Source: a bacterium
Lineage (GTDB): Bacteria > Elusimicrobiota > Elusimicrobia > Elusimicrobiales > UBA9959
Length of the DNA stretch: 16,000 nucleotides
NCBI GenBank assembly: GCA_021812825.1
Contig: JAKAMO010000064.1
Coordinates: 1 to 16,000 of the forward strand
Direction of reading: 5' to 3'
The notes beneath the pieces are model-generated. The model was not told the DNA's origin. It made no database searches and was given only the letters and a program-made list of their open reading frames with translations. This document shows, piece by piece, positions 5,499 through 12,553 of the stretch. Within the stretch, counting starts at the first letter, position 1, and each line of letters starts with the position of its first letter. Both the position numbers and the translations under genes were made by a program.

Positions 5499-7925
5499 AT
5501 GGCAAAAAAATACAACCTCCCAGAGTCAGAGTTCGAAGGCATAAGTTTCGCTCCGGGGGTCAGCTTCGCCAGAAAGGCCATCTGGTGGTGGCTGCCTATC
5601 CTTTACCTGCTGATCTCGGACACCTTCTACCTGCGCACCTACGACTCCGCGCAGGTCAAGATAACGCTGCTGCAGATGGGCGGCATAGGCCTGCTGGGAC
5701 TGTGGGTCTCTCTTCTGGTGCTGGAGGGGAAGCGCGCCTTCCGGAAGGAGGACTTCATCTTCCTGGCGCCGTTCTTCGCCTACCTCGCCTATATCCTGGT
5801 CTCGTTCGCAAGCGCGCCATACAAGGGCCCCAGCGTGGACGACTTCGTGCGCTACCTGCTCTACATGTCGGTGACGCTGATAGTGATACGGGAGTTCACG
5901 GCGAAGGCCATAGACAGGCTCACGACCGTGCTGCTCGTCGCGGCCTACATAGCCATCGGCTACGGCATGGTCCAGTTCCTTGACACCAGGTTCTTCCCGC
6001 CGAAGGACATGGGGCCGGGCCTGGACCCGTTCGTCTGGCGCTGGGCGTTCGGGCCGCGCGTCTTCTCCACCTACGGCAACCCCAATTTCTTCGGCAACTT
6101 CCTGGTGCTTATCCTGCCTATCATCGTCACGCAGTTCATGAAGCGCCGCTCGGTGCTGCTGCTGCCGCTGATAGTGATGGACCTGATCTGCCTGTACGCC
6201 ACGCAGACCAAGGGCGCTTTCCTCGGCTTCGGCATCTCGGCCTTCCTGTTCTCCGTGTTCTACGGCTACTTCTTCCTGCGCGAGAAGCTGAAGATGAGCA
6301 AGGCGGCTTTTCTGGGGCTGGCCTCCATCATCCCCATCATGGCCTTCTTCACCATCTACAGGCTGGGCAACGCGCTCTCCTACAGCTTCCGGGTCAACAC
6401 CTGGCTTTCCACCTGGGAGATGGTGGAGTCCCACCCGCTGACCGGCATAGGCGTGGGCAGCTTCAAGATCATCTATCCGGCCTACCGCAGGCCGGCCATT
6501 TTCCATATAGAGGGCAAGCATAACACCGAGACCGACCACGCCGAGGACGAGCACCTGGAGCAGTGGATGGACAACGGGCTGATCGGTTTCGGCCTCTACA
6601 TCTGGATAATAGCCTTCGTGACCACCGTGGGCTTGAGGGGGCTCGCCTCCCTGACGGATAACCTCAAAGGCTCGCGGCCGCCCCCGGTGGCCTACGACCT
6701 GCTCGGTTACCTGACGGCTCTGCTGGGCATGCTGGCCCACAATTTCACCGACGTGAGCATGCGCTTCGTTTCCTCCGGCATCTTCTTCGGACTGCTGCCG
6801 GGCGTCATCATCAACCTGGCCCGGGGGCACGCCCTCTGGGAGCTGCATTACAAGGAAGAGGCGCACGCCTCCCTGTCGCATCCGGAGGAGAAGCCGGAGC
6901 ACGGCGGGGTCTACATGTGGGCTGTCTGGGTGCTCAGGGCCGCCGCCGTCGCGGGCGTGCTGTACGCCGCCTATATCGTCCTTTATGAGTTCGCCGGCAT
7001 CCAGGGACCGCTGCGCAACTACATCGCGCCAGGGGAGATACTGCAGTGGCGCATCTCCTGGCTGCTGATGCTGGCCTGCGTCGGGTACGCGGTGTACTCC
7101 TTCGCCGGGGTGGCGCTGAAGGGCGTTTCCGCCGCGGTACCGGTGGTGATACTGCTGACGCTGCTGCCGCTGTACTATTTCTGGGGCTGGTTCAAGGGCG
7201 ACGTCTACCACAACATGGCCATCTTCTTCTCCAAGCAGGGGAAGTGGGAGGACGCGATCTCCTATTACCACAAGGTGAACAAGCTCAACAAGTTCTTCAT
7301 CATGCCGTACTACTTCACCGGCAACGTCTTCAACGACAGGTTCAACATGGAGAAGTCGTACCACCCGGAGTGGGGGGACACCAACGATGTGCCCCGCACT
7401 GACTACGACAGGGCGATGGAGGCGTACGAGTACGTGCGCAGCATAGCGCCCAACTACGTGCAGATGCATCATCAGGTCGGCAACCTCTACCTGAAGATGT
7501 ACGACTACGATATGCGCCAGGGCAAGCCCCAGGAGGCCGCGCAGTTCCTGGACAAGGCGCTGGCCCGCTACAACCTTTACGAGAACCTGGACCCGGTCTA
7601 CGCGCCCAACTATTACCGCAAGGCCCAGATCTACGTGATCCGTCACGACCTGAAGTCCGCCGAGGAGGAGTACCTGCACAACGTGACGGCCTGGAAATGC
7701 TACCAGAAGGACCACAATCACGGCTCGCCGGAAGGCTACACTTTGCTGGGGAACGTGCAGTACGCGCTGGGCAAGTTCCGGGAGGCGGCAGAGAGCTATA
7801 CGAAGGCCCTGGAGCTGGACCCCGGCTATCAGCAGGCCCTGAACAACCTGGCCGTCATACGCAGCCGCATGCCGTCGGCCGCCGGGGTGCGGATAACGGG
7901 CGTAGAGCCCGGCAAGGCCCGCTAG
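5499..7925 (+). CDS. O-antigen ligase (Wzy_C) family membrane protein with C-terminal TPR repeats, copy 1
   Basis: An 808-residue polytopic inner-membrane protein. About ten or more hydrophobic segments occupy residues 27-440, two or three more lie at 472-565, and a soluble TPR region fills 566-808. Family marks of O-antigen ligase/polymerase proteins are YGNPNFFGN (192-200) and, in the large periplasmic loop, HAEDEHLEQWMDNGLIG (347-363). These enzymes move lipid-linked glycans onto an acceptor on the periplasmic face (WaaL, Wzy, or protein O-oligosaccharyltransferases such as PglL). The last TPR is clearest: EGYTLLGNVQYALGKFREAA (745-764) then YTKALELDPGYQQALNNLA. The segments at about 472-565 separate the catalytic-type domain from the repeats, placing the TPRs in the periplasm or cytoplasm depending on segment number. 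There is no Shine-Dalgarno before ATG 5499; the leader is pyrimidine-rich. A paralogue follows after 13 bases. Confidence 0.9.
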   Translation: MAKKYNLPESEFEGISFAPGVSFARKAIWWWLPILYLLISDTFYLRTYDSAQVKITLLQMGGIGLLGLWVSLLVLEGKRAFRKEDFIFLAPFFAYLAYILVSFASAPYKGPSVDDFVRYLLYMSVTLIVIREFTAKAIDRLTTVLLVAAYIAIGYGMVQFLDTRFFPPKDMGPGLDPFVWRWAFGPRVFSTYGNPNFFGNFLVLILPIIVTQFMKRRSVLLLPLIVMDLICLYATQTKGAFLGFGISAFLFSVFYGYFFLREKLKMSKAAFLGLASIIPIMAFFTIYRLGNALSYSFRVNTWLSTWEMVESHPLTGIGVGSFKIIYPAYRRPAIFHIEGKHNTETDHAEDEHLEQWMDNGLIGFGLYIWIIAFVTTVGLRGLASLTDNLKGSRPPPVAYDLLGYLTALLGMLAHNFTDVSMRFVSSGIFFGLLPGVIINLARGHALWELHYKEEAHASLSHPEEKPEHGGVYMWAVWVLRAAAVAGVLYAAYIVLYEFAGIQGPLRNYIAPGEILQWRISWLLMLACVGYAVYSFAGVALKGVSAAVPVVILLTLLPLYYFWGWFKGDVYHNMAIFFSKQGKWEDAISYYHKVNKLNKFFIMPYYFTGNVFNDRFNMEKSYHPEWGDTNDVPRTDYDRAMEAYEYVRSIAPNYVQMHHQVGNLYLKMYDYDMRQGKPQEAAQFLDKALARYNLYENLDPVYAPNYYRKAQIYVIRHDLKSAEEEYLHNVTAWKCYQKDHNHGSPEGYTLLGNVQYALGKFREAAESYTKALELDPGYQQALNNLAVIRSRMPSAAGVRITGVEPGKAR

Positions 7926-7938
7926 CCCGCGCATTAAG

Positions 7939-10539
7939 ATGTCGGACCAGCAAGACAACTTCCCGGTGCCGCGAGGCCCCCTTGCGCTGCTGCTGACGGC
8001 CGCCTTTCTTGTCTCGCCGATACTCTTCTTCACCGGCCTGACGCGCAACCCCTACTTCCTCCAGATCGCCCTGGTCAACTGGTCCTTCCTGGGCGCCGCC
8101 GCGCTTTTCCTGTTCTATTCCGTGAAGCGCGGCCGCTGGCTGCTGCCCTCCACCTATCTCTCTAAGCCGCTGGCCGCGCTGGCGCTGGTATACCTGGTCT
8201 CCTTCGCCTGGTCCTGGGCGGGCCACCAGCCTTTCTTCCGCCCGGCCATGCAGTCCGAGGGGTTGAAAGCCGGCATGTTCTTCCTGACGAACTGCCTCGC
8301 CGTCTTCTACCTGGCGCTGGCGCTGCCGTACTCCCAGAAGGAGGAAGTGCCGGCCGGGAAATGGCTGGGCTTCATCGCCGCCTGGGGCCTGCTCTGGTTC
8401 CTGTTCCCGTGGCTGAAGATACCGCCCGGCGGGGACACGTTCTTCGACCATTTCTTCGACCCGTACGGGTTCCTGGTCTGGACCGCCGGAATTACCGCGG
8501 TGTGGCTGCTGATAAGGCGCTGCAGGCAGGAGGACATCCTGCACCTGGCGATGACCGCGGGCGCCGTAGCCTCGCTCTACGGGATGCTGCAGTACTTCAG
8601 GCTGGAGCTGGTCTGGGCCAAACTGCTCAACCCGTACGGCAACCGCTCGGTCTCTACGTTCGGCAACCCCAACTTCATCTCCACCTACGTGGTCATCTTC
8701 ATGCCGCTGGCCGCCTCGCTGCTGATGAAGGCGGATACGACGGTCAAGCGCGTCTACTACGGCCTGGTCTTCCTGTCCTACGAGGGGATGCTGATGGCCA
8801 GCCTGACGCGCTCGTCGTGGATAGGCGCGGCCGCGGCCTTCTCCTTCCTGTTCGCCTTCGCCTCCCACCGCGCCCAGCTCAGGGCCAACCGGAAGTTCCT
8901 CTACCCGTTCTTCGCCGCGGCCCTGCTGCTGCTCTTCTTCTGGCCCGCCGACAATCTTAAGCCGCTCAGCTCCGGCCTGGCCGAGCGCGTCAGCGAGGCC
9001 GCCTCCGGCATAGGCACCCCGGCCGCGGTGAGCCTCTCCGGCGATAACGGCCGCATCTATTCCTCCTTCCACCAGCGCCTCCTGATCTGGTCCAGCGCCT
9101 GGCAGATGGGACTGCAGAACCCGCTGCTGGGCAACGGCTGGGGCCAGTTCGAGCTCTTCTACCCGTTCTTCCAGGGGCGCCTGCTGGTCAACTACCCGGT
9201 GATACGCAATCTGCGCACGCACGCCAACAACGCCCATAACGAGGTGCTGGAGCAGTTCTCCCAGTCCGGGCTGATAGGTCTGGGGATATACGTCTGGTTC
9301 CTGGCCGCGCTCTTCGCCGGCTTCCTGCGGTATTACCGGTCCTCTCCGGAGGAGGCCCGCTACTCCGCGGTCCCGCTGGCCGCGGGCCTCGCCGGCGCGC
9401 TCGCCGACAACATGCTGAACGTCTCGCTGCACTTCGCCGTGCCCGCGGCGGCCTTCTGGTGGGTGGCCGGAGCGCTGGCGCTGAGAACTACGGGCGCGGC
9501 CGCCTTCCCCGAATGGAAGCGCCCGCGCGCCGCCGCCGCGGCGGCCTGGGCGCTGATCGCCCTCTGCGCCGCCGGCGCCTGGTCCTGGGAGCGCCAGTTC
9601 ACCAGGGAATATTTCTACTTCAAGGGGTTCCGCGCGATGCGCGCGAACGCCGTGCCTGCGGCGGTCGAGGCCCTGCGTTCCGCCTGGCAGGCGCAGCCAC
9701 GCGACGTCAACGCCGACTACGAGTTCGCCAACGCCTACGTGCGCGCCGGCGATCTGGAGAAGGGCGTCTGGGCCTACGGCGAAGCCCTGAAATCCAACGC
9801 GGGCTACGACGAGATCTACTTCAATCTCGCCATCGTGCTCAAGAGGCTCGGCCGGCAGCGGGAGGCCTTGGACTACCTGCAGGTGGCGTCGGCGATAAAT
9901 CCCCTTAATCTGACCGCCTGGCAGGCCATGGCGGAGCTGTACGTCGCGATGCCGGACAAGGCCGCGGCCGCGGCAGCCGCGGTGAAGGATTTCAGCGAAG
10001 TCGTGACCGTCTTCCCCGAAGATCCGTCCATGTGGAATACGCTGGGCTATTTCCATACGCTGCTGCGGGACTACCGCGCCGCCCATGACGATTACTTCCG
10101 CGGCCTGACGGCCGCGCCCGGGGACAGGGTGCTGGCCGAGAATCTCCTCGGCGTTTCCCGGCAGCTCGCGCTTAAGGACGACCCGGCTATCCGCTGGATG
10201 GCGGAATACCAGCGGCTGGACAAGGTCTCGGCGTCCGCCGTCCCTTCCGGGGCCGACCTCGCCTCCGCGGACGCGATGGTCTCGGCTCAGCCGTCTTCCC
10301 GCCCGGCCAGGATGCTCAGGGCCAAGCTCTATTTCAAGGCCGGGCGTCTGGCCGAGGCCAAGGCCTCCCTGTTGTCCCTCCTCAGGGAGAGGGATTCCGA
10401 CAACCAGGCCCGTTATGGCCTGGCCGTCATCTACGAGAAAGAGGGGGACCGCGCTCTCGCGAGGGGGGCCTGGGAGGAGTTCCTCCGCTTCGAGCCCGGC
10501 AACGCGGCGGTCAGGGCCAGGCTCGAGGCCCTGCGCTGA
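7939..10539 (+). CDS. O-antigen ligase (Wzy_C) family membrane protein with C-terminal TPR repeats, copy 2
   Basis: An 866-residue paralogue of the preceding gene with the same plan: about eleven hydrophobic segments in residues 12-515, one further TM (533-548), then a TPR-rich region from about 557 to the end. Shared marks are FGNPNFISTY (241-250), a GNGWG turn (398-402) and HNEVLEQFSQSGLIGLGIYV (433-452), the Wzy_C periplasmic-loop signature with its conserved His. TPR-like units include YEFANAYVRAGDLEKGVWAY (594-613), YFNLAIVLKRLGRQREALDY (627-646) and YGLAVIYEKEGDRALARGAW (826-845). It has more repeats than copy 1, and no extra hydrophobic block within the region before them. The 13-base gap to copy 1 and the lack of any promoter or clear ribosome binding site indicate one transcript. 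Family membership is firm; the glycan and acceptor are not known. Confidence 0.9.
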   Translation: MSDQQDNFPVPRGPLALLLTAAFLVSPILFFTGLTRNPYFLQIALVNWSFLGAAALFLFYSVKRGRWLLPSTYLSKPLAALALVYLVSFAWSWAGHQPFFRPAMQSEGLKAGMFFLTNCLAVFYLALALPYSQKEEVPAGKWLGFIAAWGLLWFLFPWLKIPPGGDTFFDHFFDPYGFLVWTAGITAVWLLIRRCRQEDILHLAMTAGAVASLYGMLQYFRLELVWAKLLNPYGNRSVSTFGNPNFISTYVVIFMPLAASLLMKADTTVKRVYYGLVFLSYEGMLMASLTRSSWIGAAAAFSFLFAFASHRAQLRANRKFLYPFFAAALLLLFFWPADNLKPLSSGLAERVSEAASGIGTPAAVSLSGDNGRIYSSFHQRLLIWSSAWQMGLQNPLLGNGWGQFELFYPFFQGRLLVNYPVIRNLRTHANNAHNEVLEQFSQSGLIGLGIYVWFLAALFAGFLRYYRSSPEEARYSAVPLAAGLAGALADNMLNVSLHFAVPAAAFWWVAGALALRTTGAAAFPEWKRPRAAAAAAWALIALCAAGAWSWERQFTREYFYFKGFRAMRANAVPAAVEALRSAWQAQPRDVNADYEFANAYVRAGDLEKGVWAYGEALKSNAGYDEIYFNLAIVLKRLGRQREALDYLQVASAINPLNLTAWQAMAELYVAMPDKAAAAAAAVKDFSEVVTVFPEDPSMWNTLGYFHTLLRDYRAAHDDYFRGLTAAPGDRVLAENLLGVSRQLALKDDPAIRWMAEYQRLDKVSASAVPSGADLASADAMVSAQPSSRPARMLRAKLYFKAGRLAEAKASLLSLLRERDSDNQARYGLAVIYEKEGDRALARGAWEEFLRFEPGNAAVRARLEALR

Positions 10540-10554
10540 GCCGGCGTGCCAAAT

Positions 10555-10576
10555 TTGTAACAATCCTGTAATATTT
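10555..10576 (+). promoter_or_regulatory. Pho-box-like tandem heptamers upstream of the OmpA-like gene
   Basis: TTGTAAC-AATC-CTGTAAT-ATTT: two seven-base units of the form (T/C)TGTAA(C/T) repeat with an 11-base period separated by four AT-rich bases. PhoB boxes are CTGTCAT repeated every 11 bases; the second unit matches in 6 of 7 positions, the first less well. TTGTAACAA (10555-10563) is also a small palindrome, so another regulator is possible. It lies directly upstream of a candidate promoter. Confidence 0.35.
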
Positions 10577-10604
10577 AGGCAAACAGGAATAAGTTAAATA
10601 TAAC
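10576..10604 (+). promoter_or_regulatory. Candidate promoter for the OmpA-like exported protein
   Basis: TAGGCA at 10576-10581 (4 of 6 to the -35 consensus), a 17-base spacer, and TATAAC at 10599-10604 (5 of 6 to the -10). The region is AT-rich between two GC-rich genes. A transcript would start near 10611. Confidence 0.45.
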
Positions 10605-10635
10605 GCAGGCAGAACGTTCCGCTATGGATAGCGTT

Positions 10636-12504
10636 ATGAAAACAAGATACGCTTTTAGAACGGCCTTTACCGGCCTCTTCGCGCTCCTCCTCTCGGGCGC
10701 CGGGCCGATATCTCCGGTGCTGAGGGCCCAGACGGCCCCGGCCAGCGGCATCAGCCGGTCGATGGAGCAGGCGATACGGCTTTATCACGAGGGGGAGAAT
10801 ACCGAGGCCATGGACCGCTTCATGGACATCCTCGTCAAAGGGAGCCCCTCGGAAAAGGCCCTGGCCAACGAGTACATCTCGAAGATCACGCTGCGGATGA
10901 ACACCGGCGTGAACACCGTGAAGGACCGCGGCGCGGAACCCAGCGGCCTAGCTGAGATCTCCCACCCGGAGAAGGAGGGAGGGAAGAAGCCGACGGACCG
11001 TCCCTCGGCGGCCCCGCCCGTGGACGTCAACGAGGATTCGCAGGACCAGGCCGCGGACCAGCGCGCCGACGTCTCCGACCGGATAAATACGAAGATCGCA
11101 GAGATGCGCCGCGACATCCTGCTGGAGCTCGGCCGTTCGCGGCCCGTGAAGGTCTACATGGGCGACGGCGTGCCGAAGGCCATCACGCTCGACGCCAATT
11201 ATTTCTTCGCGAACGAGACCGCGTTCCGCCCGGGCACGGAGAAGTCGCTGTCCGACGTCGCCGGCCTGCTGTTCACGCTGGGCAAGGCCAATATCCTGAT
11301 CCTGCCCGAGGGTTCCGCCGGCGGCGACGTGAAGATACAGAACATCCGGCGCGCGCTGGCGATGAACTCCTATTTCGAGTCCCGCGGGATCTCCAAGTCC
11401 CGCCTCGACGTCAATCTTACCGGCACCGACGTGCAGTTCCCCAAGGAGCTGACGAGCATAAGCGGTATCATCATACTTTTTGATTATGATAAGGAACAGC
11501 GCCTGAAGGACACCGAGGACCTGCAGACGAAGGGGCCTAAGGTCTCGCTGGGCATCTATCCCACCGCCATCGCGGTGTACAAGAACGAGGGGGCGATAGT
11601 CGAGTTCTCCGTCTTCGAGTCCCCTGTCGGAACGCCGAGCTGGAAGTTCCAGATCTTCCAGGTCATGAAGGACGGCACGAAGCTGCTGTTGCAGGAGCTT
11701 TCCGGGTCCGGCCCGATGTACAACCAGAGCTTCTGGAACGGACGCAAGAAGTTCTTCGGCGCCGCCTACCCTTCCGGCCGCTACATGTTCACGGTGACCG
11801 CCGCCGACGTGGAGGGACGCGAGACCTCGGTCAGCCGCCTGCTGGCCGTGAAGCCCACCCCCGAGGAGGAGGAGGCCATGCGTGCCGCGGCCGCGCGCAA
11901 GCAGCCCCAGAAAGAGACAGTTCTGCCTTCCGGCGTGAAAACGCATTCGCTGACGAAGAATGGCGTAAAGGGCGGACAATCCGGCAAGGTCCTCAAGAAG
12001 CCGGCCAAGAAGGGCCCGCCAAAGAAGAGCCGCCCGGCCGTGAAGGGCAAGCCGGCCGCGAGATCCAAGGCGAAGCCGGCCGGACAGGAGCCGGCCGCCG
12101 AACAGGAGCCTTCCGGGGACCAGGAACCCTCCGGCGGACAGGAGCCGGCCGGAGGACAGGAGTCGTCGGACGCCGGGGAGGCGGCCCCTCAGGGACAGCT
12201 TTCCGGGCAGGTGAGCTACCGGATCTTCTTCATGAACAACAACTCGCTGACCAGCGCCAGCGAGAAGCGCCTGGCGCAGGTGGCTGAGACGATGGGCTAT
12301 TACCCAATGGCCAGGATACGCCTTACCGGCTATGCCTATTCCGGCGAGCCTAACGCGGACGCCGTCGCGGACAACCGCGTCAACAAGGTGGCCTCGAGGC
12401 TGTCGGAAAAGTACAGCATAGACCGCTCCCGGATGGAGCTGAACTCGAAGGTGACCGAGTCGACCAAGCCGATGGTGGAGATAAAGCTGGCGGGGAATCA
12501 GTAG
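10636..12504 (+). CDS. Exported protein with TPR-like N-terminus, Ig-like middle and two degenerate OmpA-like regions
   Basis: A 622-residue protein exported by a Sec signal peptide (MKTRYAFRT, hydrophobic core, cleavage after LRAQ near residue 32). Order: helical TPR-like pair (39-86); charged linker; first OmpA-like region (about 170-286) with ITLDANYFFANETAFRPG; Ig/FlgD-like beta domain (about 302-406) with YPSGRYMFTVTA; Lys/Pro-rich basic linker (438-482); acidic QEPSGG repeats (484-512); second OmpA-like region (525-622) with YRIFFMNNNSLTSASEKRLA. OmpA domains bind peptidoglycan through an Asp and an Arg; here the Arg side is kept (DNRVNKVASRL) but the usual TD before the NxxLS helix is replaced (GYAYSGEPN), so binding is doubtful. 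ATG 10636 is chosen for its GGA seven bases upstream and classic signal peptide; ATG 10624 adds MDSV. It stands alone before the pilus cluster. A structural envelope role is inferred; no specific function is recognised. Confidence 0.75.
   Translation: MKTRYAFRTAFTGLFALLLSGAGPISPVLRAQTAPASGISRSMEQAIRLYHEGENTEAMDRFMDILVKGSPSEKALANEYISKITLRMNTGVNTVKDRGAEPSGLAEISHPEKEGGKKPTDRPSAAPPVDVNEDSQDQAADQRADVSDRINTKIAEMRRDILLELGRSRPVKVYMGDGVPKAITLDANYFFANETAFRPGTEKSLSDVAGLLFTLGKANILILPEGSAGGDVKIQNIRRALAMNSYFESRGISKSRLDVNLTGTDVQFPKELTSISGIIILFDYDKEQRLKDTEDLQTKGPKVSLGIYPTAIAVYKNEGAIVEFSVFESPVGTPSWKFQIFQVMKDGTKLLLQELSGSGPMYNQSFWNGRKKFFGAAYPSGRYMFTVTAADVEGRETSVSRLLAVKPTPEEEEAMRAAAARKQPQKETVLPSGVKTHSLTKNGVKGGQSGKVLKKPAKKGPPKKSRPAVKGKPAARSKAKPAGQEPAAEQEPSGDQEPSGGQEPAGGQESSDAGEAAPQGQLSGQVSYRIFFMNNNSLTSASEKRLAQVAETMGYYPMARIRLTGYAYSGEPNADAVADNRVNKVASRLSEKYSIDRSRMELNSKVTESTKPMVEIKLAGNQ
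12085..12165 (+). repeat. Degenerate 18-base tandem repeat coding QEP(S/A)GG
   Basis: Four to five units of about 18 bases encode QEPAAE, QEPSGD, QEPSGG, QEPAGG and QESSDA. The repeat lies in the linker before the C-terminal OmpA-like region, directly after a Lys/Pro-rich basic stretch, so linker charge switches from positive to negative. Such repeats can change copy number by slippage. Confidence 0.7.
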
Positions 12505-12532
12505 CGGCGCGGTATCGCAACAGCGGGCACTA

Positions 12533-12538
12533 TATAGT
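12533..12538 (+). promoter_or_regulatory. Possible -10 element before the pilus/secretion cluster
   Basis: TATAGT in an AT-rich island (12530-12553) lies 15 bases before ATG 12554. No -35 box is evident. If used, it would give a leader of about nine bases without a Shine-Dalgarno, so a promoter further upstream is equally possible. Confidence 0.25.
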
Positions 12539-12553
12539 AAAATAAATATATTT

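Noticed and set aside
5526..8048. An 840-codon open frame on the minus strand
   Set aside because: It is the antisense shadow of the first Wzy_C-TPR gene: His/Val/Arg-rich composition, no recognisable motif, no ribosome binding site.
7855..10563. A 902-codon open frame on the minus strand
   Set aside because: It lies wholly opposite the second Wzy_C-TPR gene, is very rich in Arg, Gly, Glu and Gln with no domain or membrane segments, and arises from GC-biased third positions. The plus-strand protein has clear family motifs.
10948..11979. A 343-codon open frame on the minus strand
   Set aside because: It is antisense to the OmpA-like exported protein, with no domain and composition of a GC-rich shadow.
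12085..12165. A tandem repeat that could look like a short CRISPR array
   Set aside because: The units are contiguous, without spacers, degenerate and in frame within a coding linker; no cas gene is nearby.
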